A stretch of 64,000 nt of DNA from DATDIC01 sp963777625 (lineage in GTDB: Bacteria > Pseudomonadota > Alphaproteobacteria > Acetobacterales > Acetobacteraceae): NCBI GenBank assembly GCA_963777625.1, contig CAVZRO010000035.1, forward strand, positions 251,360 to 315,359. The letters run 5' to 3'. This document shows positions 8,875 through 16,100 of the stretch, piece after piece. The notes under the pieces were generated by a model, which was not told the origin of the DNA, made no database searches, and was given only the letters and a program-made list of their open reading frames with translations. Numbering within the stretch: position 1 is the stretch's first letter; each line of letters starts with the position of its first letter. A program made the translations under genes and the position numbers.

Positions 8875-9894
8875 ATGGAATATCGACGCGTGGGCCGTTC
8901 GGGGCTGAAAGTCTCAGAGATCTGCCTGGGGACGATGACCTTCGGCAACGGCACCGACCCGGCGGAGGCGGAACGTATCCTCTCGCTCAGCCTGGATGCC
9001 GGCGTGAACTTCATCGACACGGCGAACAGCTACAGCGATGGCGCGTCGGAAACCATGCTGGGCGAACTGCTCGGCGCACGGCGGCACGACCTTGTCCTCG
9101 CCACCAAGGTGTTCAACCCGACGGGCACCGGACCGAACGATAGCGGCATGTCGCGCCGCCACATCATGCAGGCGATCGAGGCCAGCCTGCGTCGGCTGCG
9201 CACCGACTACATCGACCTCTATTACATCCACCACGTCGATGTGCAGACGCCACTGGACGAGATGCTGCGCGCGTTCGACGACCTGATAACGGCCGGCAAG
9301 ATCCGCTACGCCGCATGCAGCAACTACGAGGCCTGGCGGCTGATGGAGTCGCTCTGGATCAGCGACACGCAGCACCTGTCACGTTTCGTCTGCTACCAGC
9401 CGCAATACAGCCTGGTGGTACGCGACATCGAAGAAGAAATCGTACCGGTCTGCGAACTGAAAGGGCTGGGCGTCGTGGTCTGGTCGCCGCTCGGCGGCGG
9501 ATTCCTCACCGGCAAATACCAGCCCGGCGAGACCAGCCGCGCCGGCGCCCGCTCCGCCGAAGGCTGGGGCTTCCCTATCCGCTTCTTCGCCGCCAACCGC
9601 GACGACATCCTGGCGACCTTGCTGCAAGTGGCCGAGCAGGTCGGGCGGTCGCCTGCCCAGGTGGCGATGCGATGGGTACTGGACCAGCCCTTCATCACCA
9701 GCGCGATCGTCGGGGCGCGCACCGCCACGCAGTTGCGCGATACACTGCGCGCCGGCGGCTGGCGGCTCCCGGCCGATGCCCTGGCGCGGCTCGATGCGGT
9801 CTCGGCCCCGCCGCGCCGCTATCCCCGCTCCATGGAAGACACAATCCACGACCGCCGCGATTCAGCCGTGCGGATGCCAAGCCTGGGCGATTGA
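8875..9894 (+). CDS. Aldo/keto reductase
   Basis: About 339 residues, a TIM-barrel NADPH-dependent oxidoreductase acting on aldehydes or ketones in the cytoplasm. The start is ATG (MEYRRVGRSGLKVSEICLG); a TTG three codons upstream is less likely. Family features are FIDTANSYSDGASE (catalytic Asp and Tyr), LVLATKVFNP (catalytic Lys), LRTDYIDLYYIHHVD (His), YQPQYSLVVRD and WSPLGGGFLTGKY. The end, VGARTATQLRDTL, forms the NADP-binding part. It converges on the anti-sigma gene with only a few bases between the stops. The substrate cannot be told from sequence. Confidence 0.92.
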   Translation: MEYRRVGRSGLKVSEICLGTMTFGNGTDPAEAERILSLSLDAGVNFIDTANSYSDGASETMLGELLGARRHDLVLATKVFNPTGTGPNDSGMSRRHIMQAIEASLRRLRTDYIDLYYIHHVDVQTPLDEMLRAFDDLITAGKIRYAACSNYEAWRLMESLWISDTQHLSRFVCYQPQYSLVVRDIEEEIVPVCELKGLGVVVWSPLGGGFLTGKYQPGETSRAGARSAEGWGFPIRFFAANRDDILATLLQVAEQVGRSPAQVAMRWVLDQPFITSAIVGARTATQLRDTLRAGGWRLPADALARLDAVSAPPRRYPRSMEDTIHDRRDSAVRMPSLGD

Positions 9895-9895
9895 C

Positions 9896-10618
9896 CTAAT
9901 CGGCCAAAGTGCCGGCAAACAGCACCGGCCCTGTCGGTTGCCCGGTCGGCGACCCACCCTTCGGCTCCAGGCTCACCATCAACTGCGTGCGTTGCGTCAG
10001 CCGCACCGGCAGGTGCGGTACGACAAATCGCTGCGCGACGCCCGGTATTACCCCGAGCGAGACCGGTCGCGTCGCGCCAGCCGGCAAGGCCCATAGCTCC
10101 AGATCCTTGCCGGCGACGACAGCAATCGGCGCCACCGCGTCCAGGCGCAGCGTTCCGTCTTGCGTCTCCTCGGCCAGAAAACCGGCAGCCGCCCGACCCG
10201 CCGGCAGCAACACCGCGACATGCTGCGGCGCAGCCGCCGGGCGCAGCAGGGCGAAAGCCAGCAACGCCGCGGCCGCCGCCAGGCTCGCACCCGTCGTCCA
10301 GCGCCACAGCACCACATCGTTCCAGAACGCCCAGCGGCTGCTCGTCGGCGTCTGGCTTGCCTGCTCCAGACCGGTGCTATCGGCGATCCGGTCCCATACC
10401 GTTGCCGGTGGAATGACTGGCTTCGCCATGCCCGCCAGCGGTGCCAACCGCGCCTGCCATGCAGCTATCGCCGCGGCCAGTGCGACGTCCTGTCGCGCCT
10501 GTGCGGCCACCGCCTGGGCCTCGGCCGGGTCCAACGTACCGAGCACGTACTCGCCGGCCAGCAGATCGCGCTCATCATCCGGTCCTGTGCCCGCCCCGCC
10601 CATGCCTGACGCGCTCAT
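9896..10618 (-). CDS. Anti-sigma factor (RskA-type)
   Basis: About 240 residues. The N-terminal zinc-less anti-sigma region (DLLAGEYVLGTLDPAEAQAV) is followed by one membrane helix (GASLAAAAALLAFALL, near residue 110) and a periplasmic RskA domain with LWALPAGATRPVSLGVIPG and the final LEPKGGSPTGQPTGPVLFAG. It would hold the upstream ECF sigma factor at the membrane. Its ATG overlaps the sigma stop as ATGA, which fits co-translation at a fixed ratio. The longer upstream frame from 10780 is only the antisense-like reading through the sigma gene. Confidence 0.88.
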   Translation of the reverse strand: MSASGMGGAGTGPDDERDLLAGEYVLGTLDPAEAQAVAAQARQDVALAAAIAAWQARLAPLAGMAKPVIPPATVWDRIADSTGLEQASQTPTSSRWAFWNDVVLWRWTTGASLAAAAALLAFALLRPAAAPQHVAVLLPAGRAAAGFLAEETQDGTLRLDAVAPIAVVAGKDLELWALPAGATRPVSLGVIPGVAQRFVVPHLPVRLTQRTQLMVSLEPKGGSPTGQPTGPVLFAGTLAD

Positions 10619-11214
10619 TGCTCGAGACACCGCTTCAGGCCGAGCAATGCCCGACGGATCCAGGATTTCACGGTTCCCAAAGGCGAGGCCAGACGCACCG
10701 CCAGTTCCGCATGTGACAGCCCCTCCACGAAAGCGAGATGAATGATGCGCTGCTGCGCCGTGTCCAGTGTAGCCAGGCAACGTGATAGCGCCGCGTTCTC
10801 GCTGCTGGCGCGCAATTGCTCAAACGGGTCGGGCGCGTCGTCCGCAACGTCGGCCGGCGGCTCGTAGCCCGGCTGTTCGCGCCGGCGACGGCGCAGGATG
10901 TCGATGGCGCGGTAGCGCAGCAAGCCGATCAGCCACGCTTCGGCCGAGCCGCGCGCCGGATCGAAATGCCCCGCCTGCTGCCAGACCTGCACGAAAGCAT
11001 CGTGCAGCGCATCGGCCGCCAGGGTGGACTGACGCGTCATGCGCAAGGCCAGTCCATAAAGGCGTGGCGCCTGCTGTTCGTACAGCGCGCGAAAGGCCAC
11101 CGCATCGCCCTCCGCGCAGCGGCGAAGCAGCACAGCGGTATCCGGTTCCTGTTTCGACGGCAGGCGTTTGTCGTCCACGTGGCGTCGCCATTCCGTGCCA
11201 TTGCCGCGCCGCAT
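10615..11214 (-). CDS. ECF-type RNA polymerase sigma factor
   Basis: About 199 residues with sigma region 2 (FRALYEQQAPRLYGLALRM, DALHDAFVQVWQQAGHFD, AWLIGLLRYRAIDILRRRRR) and region 4 (LDTAQQRIIHLAFVEGLSHA, SPLGTVKSWIRRALLGLKR). The start is uncertain: I give the ATG of MRRGNGTEW, while a GTG (VDDKRLPSKQ, 11178) or upstream ATGs up to 11334 are possible. It is co-transcribed with its anti-sigma factor. The divergent gene encodes a fasciclin protein, a recurrent partnership for this sigma type, so the fasciclin gene is the likely target. Confidence 0.9.
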   Translation of the reverse strand: MRRGNGTEWRRHVDDKRLPSKQEPDTAVLLRRCAEGDAVAFRALYEQQAPRLYGLALRMTRQSTLAADALHDAFVQVWQQAGHFDPARGSAEAWLIGLLRYRAIDILRRRRREQPGYEPPADVADDAPDPFEQLRASSENAALSRCLATLDTAQQRIIHLAFVEGLSHAELAVRLASPLGTVKSWIRRALLGLKRCLEQ

Positions 11215-11342
11215 GGGCGCCCGGGCGAACCATAACGAAAACAATGTGAAAGAAACAGGCTGCATGGACTGTCGTCCATCGGTCGTTCGGTCCGATGTGC
11301 TGCGCTCCCTTAGGCTACACGCGACGCCCGACAATGGATGCG

Positions 11343-11369
11343 TGAAACCCCGCTACGAAGTTTTTCGTC
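11343..11369 (+). promoter_or_regulatory. Candidate ECF-sigma promoter for the fasciclin gene
   Basis: TGAAAC (11343-11348), a 17-base spacer, then CGTC (11366-11369). This matches the general ECF -35/-10 form, lies about 80 bases before the fasciclin ATG and points toward it. Whether the neighbouring sigma factor uses it is inference. Confidence 0.4.
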
Positions 11370-11447
11370 TTGCCCGCATCCAGTCGGCACGCTGCGCCGT
11401 AGACCGAATGCGCCCGCGGAGTGGCGTAATTGGTAAAGGAACCCCCG

Positions 11448-12038
11448 ATGCAACTCAATCGCACTGTGATGTTGCTGCTCGCCGGCTTTGCGCTGCCCGC
11501 GCCGCCGGCAATGGCGCAGATGTCAGGCGCCTCGATGGCCTCGGCACCCACCGTCATGGTCGGCGGCGCACCGATGTATCCATCGAAAAATATCGTCGAG
11601 AACGCCGTCAACTCGAAGGATCACACCACGCTGGTCGCCGCGGTGAAAGCCGCCGGCCTGGTCACGACGCTGGAAGGCAACGGTCCGTTCACCGTCTTCG
11701 CCCCAACCAACGAGGCTTTCGACAAATTGCCGCCAGGCACCGTGGAAACGCTGTTGAAGCCCGAAAACAAAGCAATGCTGACCAGGATCTTGACCTATCA
11801 CGTGGTCCCCGGGCGCTACACCACCGCCGATCTCATGAAGTTGGTCAAGGCGCACGGCGGCAAGGCAATGTTGAAAACCGTCGAAGGCGATCCGCTCACC
11901 ATCAGCGAGAACGGGATGCATCTTTACGTTCAGGGTGAAAACAGCGGCGTCGGCGAAATCACCGTTGCGAACGTCATGCAGTCCAACGGCGTCATCCAGG
12001 TCGTCAACTCGGTGCTGCTGCCGAACGCCGGCGAATAA
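11448..12038 (+). CDS. Secreted fasciclin (FAS1) domain protein
   Basis: About 196 residues. The ATG at 11448 follows AAAGGAA. A signal peptide (MQLNRTVMLLLAGFALPAPP, cleavage after AMA) directs export. One FAS1 domain follows, with the conserved NAVNSKDHTTLVAAVKAAGL, FTVFAPTNEAFDKLPPGT (H1 box), ILTYHVVPGRYT (H2 box) and the closing VIQVVNSVLLP. FAS1 proteins act in adhesion or envelope stress. The ECF sigma/anti-sigma pair next door, transcribed divergently, probably regulates it. Confidence 0.92.
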   Translation: MQLNRTVMLLLAGFALPAPPAMAQMSGASMASAPTVMVGGAPMYPSKNIVENAVNSKDHTTLVAAVKAAGLVTTLEGNGPFTVFAPTNEAFDKLPPGTVETLLKPENKAMLTRILTYHVVPGRYTTADLMKLVKAHGGKAMLKTVEGDPLTISENGMHLYVQGENSGVGEITVANVMQSNGVIQVVNSVLLPNAGE

Positions 12039-12044
12039 GCACAT

Positions 12045-12073
12045 CCGTGCCGCTCGCAACTCGGGCGGCACGG
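12045..12073. terminator. Hairpin between convergent fasciclin and ku genes
   Basis: A perfect 9-bp GC-rich stem (CCGTGCCGC with GCGGCACGG) around an 11-base loop, placed in the 39 bases between two convergent stop codons. No T-run follows, so it is a candidate bidirectional terminator or RNA 3' end stabiliser. Confidence 0.5.
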
Positions 12074-12077
12074 CTCA

Positions 12078-12950
12078 TCAGGCGCGCTTGCGGCCCGGCC
12101 GATGGCCAGCCGCGGCGGCCTTCTTCGGCTGCTTCGCACGCGCGCGCGGTTCCGCCGCACGGGCTTTCCCCGCACCCCGGCCCAGGCTCTGCTTCAGCGC
12201 CGCCATCAGGTCGATCACGTTGTCGCGCCGAGGCGGCGGCGGCTCGCTGACCACGCCCTCACCGCGCAGCCTCGCCTCGATCACGTCGCGCAGCCGCGCC
12301 TCGTACCGGTCTTCCATATCGGCAGGTTCGAACCGCGCCGCCTGCCGCTCGATCAACTGGGTCGCCAGCTTCACCATCTCCGGATCGGGCTTCTCGCCTT
12401 CCAGCGGATCGAACAGCGCCTTGGGGTCGTAGATGTCGCGCTTCTCATGCAGCGTATGCAGCACCAGGCCAACTCCCAGCGGCAGGATCGCCACCGCCCG
12501 CTCCCGACGCGCGATCACCACGCGCGAAAGGGCGGCCCTCCCCGACTTCTCGATCGCCTCGCGCAGCACGGTATATACATCGAGCCCGGCCTCGCCGTCC
12601 GGAGCGACATAATAGCTGGCGTCGAAATAGATTGGCGGGATCGCCGCCATATCGACGAACTTGTCGATCGTCAGCGTGCTGGATGACTCGATGCGCGCCT
12701 TCTCGAAATCCTCCGCATCCAGAACGACGTAGCGGTCCTTCTCGAACTCGTAGCCGCGCGCCAGGTCACTGCGCGAGACTTCGTCATCCGTGTCGGCATC
12801 CAGCGTCACCGTGCGGACGCGGTGGCCGGTCTTCGGATTGATGTAATGGAAATGCAGATCGCCGCTCGCGCGATGCACCGTGTGCAGCGCGATGGGACAT
12901 GACACCAAAGCCAGACGGAGATGTCCCCGCCAGATCGGCCGCACGGCCAT
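12078..12950 (-). CDS. ku: Non-homologous end-joining protein Ku
   Basis: About 290 residues. I chose the ATG of MAVRPIWRGHLRLALVSCPI because AGGAGG lies directly upstream; the open frame to 13064 has no such support. Ku forms a ring on DNA double-strand ends and recruits the ligase LigD. Visible family features are ISFGL-like RGHLRLALVSCPIALH, LHFHYINPKTGHRV, YEFEKDRYVVLDAEDFEK, IPPIYFDASYYVAPDG and LPLGVGLVLHTLHEKRDI. The C-terminus is a long basic tail rich in Lys, Arg and Ala, typical of bacterial Ku and probably DNA-binding. No ligD is in the window. Confidence 0.95.
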   Translation of the reverse strand: MAVRPIWRGHLRLALVSCPIALHTVHRASGDLHFHYINPKTGHRVRTVTLDADTDDEVSRSDLARGYEFEKDRYVVLDAEDFEKARIESSSTLTIDKFVDMAAIPPIYFDASYYVAPDGEAGLDVYTVLREAIEKSGRAALSRVVIARRERAVAILPLGVGLVLHTLHEKRDIYDPKALFDPLEGEKPDPEMVKLATQLIERQAARFEPADMEDRYEARLRDVIEARLRGEGVVSEPPPPRRDNVIDLMAALKQSLGRGAGKARAAEPRARAKQPKKAAAAGHRPGRKRA

Positions 12951-13122
12951 CGCAATGCCTCCTGCGCGAATGCGTTGGAATTGCTGTCGGTTAAGATGGT
13001 CGCACACGCGGTTGAGCCAATCCAGCATCACGCGCGTTTGAGTGAGCCGCCGCGACGCGAACATGCTTTATCGACGCCGGGACTGTGTCGGGTGCAATGG
13101 CCGCGATCTTCGGGCCCCGTCA

Positions 13123-13140
13123 TTCCCGCGAAAGCGGGAA
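13123..13140. repeat. Palindromic repeat TTCCCGC-GAAA-GCGGGAA, copy 1
   Basis: A 7-bp perfect stem with a GAAA loop, preceded by GTCA. Identical copies with the same GTCA flank occur at 37000-37017 and, slightly degenerate and inverted, at 42073-42093. All three lie between genes, as expected for a dispersed REP-like element. Confidence 0.6.
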
Positions 13141-13188
13141 GGTGGACTCACGTTCGAAGTGCAACACCCTCTGACGGGGCTTTCTGCC

Positions 13189-13251
13189 GTGGATAAGTGG
13201 CTCCGTGGAACGGGGACGCTGCAAGCCGCTTCGCACGGCCACTTATCCACA
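13189..13251. repeat. 13-bp inverted repeat containing a DnaA-box match
   Basis: GTGGATAAGTGGC (13189-13201) and its exact reverse complement GCCACTTATCCAC (13238-13250), 36 bases apart. The right arm runs into TTATCCACA (13243-13251), a perfect DnaA-box consensus. It lies between ku and the methyltransferase gene. It may be a DnaA-binding site, a large RNA hairpin, or part of a repeat element; the sequence does not decide. Confidence 0.45.
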
Positions 13252-13335
13252 GCACCGCTTCCACCCCAGGAAAAGGGCCATCTTCCGCGGTTCCAGGGGT
13301 TTTGCACTTGGTGTGTGAACTCAAGGAATCCACCC

Positions 13336-14214
13336 TCAACCCAACGCGACGTCCGAACAACCGGCACCGCTTCCCTGACAGCCCGCCTCAGCGCGGACGC
13401 GCGCAAGCGCCGTTTCCGCGTACTGGCGATCTATGTCTATCCCGATCCCTCGGTACCCCAACCGCTGAGCCGCAACCAGCGTCGTCCCCGCCCCCAGGAA
13501 CGGGTCGAGCACGACACCCCCATCACCACCATGCAACCGAAGGCACCGCATCGGCAGCTCCACCGGATACCCGGCCGGATGGTGGAACTTCTGCGCTTTC
13601 GACTTCACCGTTTCATACGGAATGAACCACACGTTCCCGGCGCAACGCCGGTCCCGCTTGTGACCCCACCGCGCGATATTCGACTTGTCCTTGAACGGAA
13701 CCCCGACAGCAAGCCGGTCAACCGCGACCCTGCCCGATTTCGTGAAATGAAAAATCGATTCGTGATTGTGGTTCAGATAGCGGCGGCTGGAGATCGGCTT
13801 GAAATGACCGACCGTATCCTCCCCGATGCTGAGCGACTTCACCCAGACGATCAGATTCTGCAGCACGAAGCTGTCCCGGAACGCCGCCGCGACATCCTGC
13901 GCCAGCCACGGGTCAGCGTTCGTGCTGCCGACATTCAGGAAGAACGAACCATCGTCGCCAAGAACGCGGCCCAACTCACCCCCGACCTGCGCCAGCCACG
14001 CAAGATACTCCGTGCGCTGGCGCCGATCATCATAGCTCCGGTACGCCACCCCGATATTATAGGGCGGCGATGTCACGATCACGTCGCAAATCCCCGCCGG
14101 AAACGATCGCAGCACATCCAGGCAGTCGCCCAGGATCACCTCCTGAGCGCCAGCCGCCCATCGTGGCGGCATCCCCTGCATTTGCTCCGTCCGACGAAGG
14201 TCGTCGAAAGGCAT
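13336..14214 (-). CDS. Orphan site-specific DNA methyltransferase (beta class, TSPPY)
   Basis: About 292 residues. A TTG start three codons further upstream (14223) is also possible. It transfers a methyl group from SAM to an exocyclic amino group of DNA. The order of motifs is beta class: VILGDCLDVLRSFPAGICDV and VTSPPYNIGV (catalytic) first, a target-recognition middle part (HNHESIFHFTK, NVWFIPYETVKSKAQKFHH), then VVLDPFLGAGTTLVAAQRLG (SAM binding) near the end. SPPY is most often seen in N4-cytosine enzymes, but N6-adenine methylation is not excluded. No restriction gene is adjacent, so it may be regulatory or a solitary survivor of a restriction-modification system. Confidence 0.88.
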   Translation of the reverse strand: MPFDDLRRTEQMQGMPPRWAAGAQEVILGDCLDVLRSFPAGICDVIVTSPPYNIGVAYRSYDDRRQRTEYLAWLAQVGGELGRVLGDDGSFFLNVGSTNADPWLAQDVAAAFRDSFVLQNLIVWVKSLSIGEDTVGHFKPISSRRYLNHNHESIFHFTKSGRVAVDRLAVGVPFKDKSNIARWGHKRDRRCAGNVWFIPYETVKSKAQKFHHPAGYPVELPMRCLRLHGGDGGVVLDPFLGAGTTLVAAQRLGYRGIGIDIDRQYAETALARVRAEAGCQGSGAGCSDVALG

Positions 14215-14317
14215 ACCGCACAACTCCCCTGCAACGCAACTCGCCGGCGCGCCGAATCATACCTGCTTACGAATCAACGTACAATAGAAGAACGTCACTC
14301 ACCCTCGCGCCATTTCC

Positions 14318-14986
14318 TCAACGCAGCACGAAATGCCGCATCAGCACGGCAACCACCGCGGCAAACGGCAAAAACCCGACCAGTTCCACCCGATGCAGCA
14401 CCGCAATCCCGGCGATGGCCCCTCCCGACCCATACGCCACCAGCACACCGATCTGCCGCCACGTGCTGCCCGGCAGCTTCGCCGTATCGCCCCTCAGCCG
14501 CGGCAGTACTCCATTGATGATGCTCAACAGCGTGGTGGTAAACACCGTCGTCGTCACGCCCGGTATATTGAAATGCCGCACCGTCGATCCCTGCATCCCC
14601 ATCCCGACCGCCGACAGCAGGATCAGCACATGGGCCGTACCCGACGCGCTCCGGTCGGCAACAGCCACCCAAAGCACCCCGAACGCCCCAAGCAACCCCG
14701 CCTCGGCCACAAACGCGGCAGCCAACCGCCGATCCGTTGCATCCCTGCCCAATATCAGCACCACCACCGCCGCGCCCAACGCAAAGCCGGCAAACGCGGT
14801 CAGCGCGCGCAACGCCGCTCCCCCCTGAAGCTGGCCGATCGCCAGCCCGAGCAGCGCCGCATTGCCCGTCATCGCCGAGGTGAACACATGCCCGAGCTGC
14901 AGGAAGCTCAGCCCGTCCATAACCCCCGACGCCCCCGACAGCAGCACCAGGCTGACCGTGCTGAGCGTGAATGTCCCCACCGCCAT
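14318..14986 (-). CDS. DUF1275 (YoaK-type) membrane protein
   Basis: 222 residues with about six hydrophobic helices. Family motifs are SGVMDGLSFLQLGHVFTSAM, MTGNAALLGLAIG and the later MGMQGSTVRHFNIPGVTTTV with FTTTL. The family is widespread and uncharacterised; a small transporter role is likely. It is separated from the following EamA gene by a 200-base gap holding a long palindrome. Confidence 0.85.
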   Translation of the reverse strand: MAVGTFTLSTVSLVLLSGASGVMDGLSFLQLGHVFTSAMTGNAALLGLAIGQLQGGAALRALTAFAGFALGAAVVVLILGRDATDRRLAAAFVAEAGLLGAFGVLWVAVADRSASGTAHVLILLSAVGMGMQGSTVRHFNIPGVTTTVFTTTLLSIINGVLPRLRGDTAKLPGSTWRQIGVLVAYGSGGAIAGIAVLHRVELVGFLPFAAVVAVLMRHFVLR

Positions 14987-15075
14987 CAGAACATAACCGC
15001 CGGAGACAGCAGGTTACATCCGCAATCAAGACGCGATGTGCAATCCATCACGCGCTCCAGTGTCCTGCCCCCGAA

Positions 15076-15097
15076 GTTCGTCGCACTTGCGACGAAC
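15076..15097. promoter_or_regulatory. 22-base perfect palindrome upstream of the DUF1275 gene
   Basis: Arms GTTCGTCGCA and TGCGACGAAC separated by CT, about 90 bases upstream of the DUF1275 start and about 90 bases past the EamA stop. It is long and symmetric enough for a dimeric repressor operator, but a factor-independent terminator for the EamA transcript without a T-run is also possible. Confidence 0.4.
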
Positions 15098-15186
15098 GCA
15101 GGGGATAAGCAGGCCACTGAAAACAACGGGCTCGTATCCCCAATTCCACCCGCGTTTCGGTGCGGTGAACTTCCGAAATCGTAACA

Positions 15187-16098
15187 CTAGCGCATCCGCC
15201 CATGCCTCGGCACGCTGGTCAGCGCAATGCCGGCCAGCACCAGGGCAGCTCCGGCAGCGAAGCCGATCCCCAGCGTGCTGCCGAATATCGCCGCCGACGC
15301 GCAGATACCGATCAGCGGCTGCACGTATTGCGATGACGCCGCGATACGCACCGGCAGCGCACGCAACGCGTGCAGCCAGATCCAAATCCCCACCACCGTC
15401 ACCAGCAGGCTGACATAGGCCAGCACACCAATCGCGATCGGCGTCCACCGCACCACGCCTTCATCCAACTGCCAAACCGCCAGCGGCGACAGCAGCACCG
15501 CGCAGAAGATCGTGCTCCACGCCGACACCGCCATCACGCCATGCGCCCGTGCCAGCTCCACGCCGAACACGTAGTATCCGGCAATGCAAACCGACGACAG
15601 CAGCAGCAACACGTCGCCGCTCGCGGTCGCCCCGTCCGTATCGCCGGTACCACTCGCCAGCGTGCAGAGCGCAACCCCGGCCAGCGCCACTGCCAGCCCG
15701 ATCAGATGCTGCAATCGCACCGGCTGACCCAGCCGCATCCCCGCCAGCAGCACGGTAAAGATCGGGATGGTTGCGGTGATGATCGTCGCCACCACCGCCG
15801 AGCTGCGCTGGATACCGGCAATCTGCAACACCTGCCCGGCGGCCAGGCCGAGCACCGCCAGCGCCGCCATCCGCGCCAGCCCACGCCGTGACGGCAACGG
15901 CTGGCCCACCAGAAACAGCGCGAAAAACGGCGCCGCAAACGCGTAACGCAGCGAAACGAACGCCAGCGGCGGGACATCGCGCAGCGCCAGCTTCATCACC
16001 GGCACCGACAAGCCCCAGATCACCAGCAGCAGCCCCAGCGCGAGCAGCGGCCGCCACGGGCTCGGCGCTGCCTCCGCAAGCACCGCTCCACCCGGCAT
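15187..16098 (-). CDS. EamA/DMT-family transporter
   Basis: 303 residues with ten hydrophobic helices arranged as two EamA repeats, as in drug/metabolite exporters of the inner membrane. Visible family segments are PVMKLALRDVPPLAFVSLRY in the first repeat, AGQVLQIAGIQRSSAVVATI, and in the second PVRIAASSQYVQPLIGICAS. Its ATG lies two bases after the uvrA stop, so it is probably translated from the uvrA transcript. The substrate is unknown. Confidence 0.88.
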   Translation of the reverse strand: MPGGAVLAEAAPSPWRPLLALGLLLVIWGLSVPVMKLALRDVPPLAFVSLRYAFAAPFFALFLVGQPLPSRRGLARMAALAVLGLAAGQVLQIAGIQRSSAVVATIITATIPIFTVLLAGMRLGQPVRLQHLIGLAVALAGVALCTLASGTGDTDGATASGDVLLLLSSVCIAGYYVFGVELARAHGVMAVSAWSTIFCAVLLSPLAVWQLDEGVVRWTPIAIGVLAYVSLLVTVVGIWIWLHALRALPVRIAASSQYVQPLIGICASAAIFGSTLGIGFAAGAALVLAGIALTSVPRHGRMR

Positions 16099-16100
16099 CG

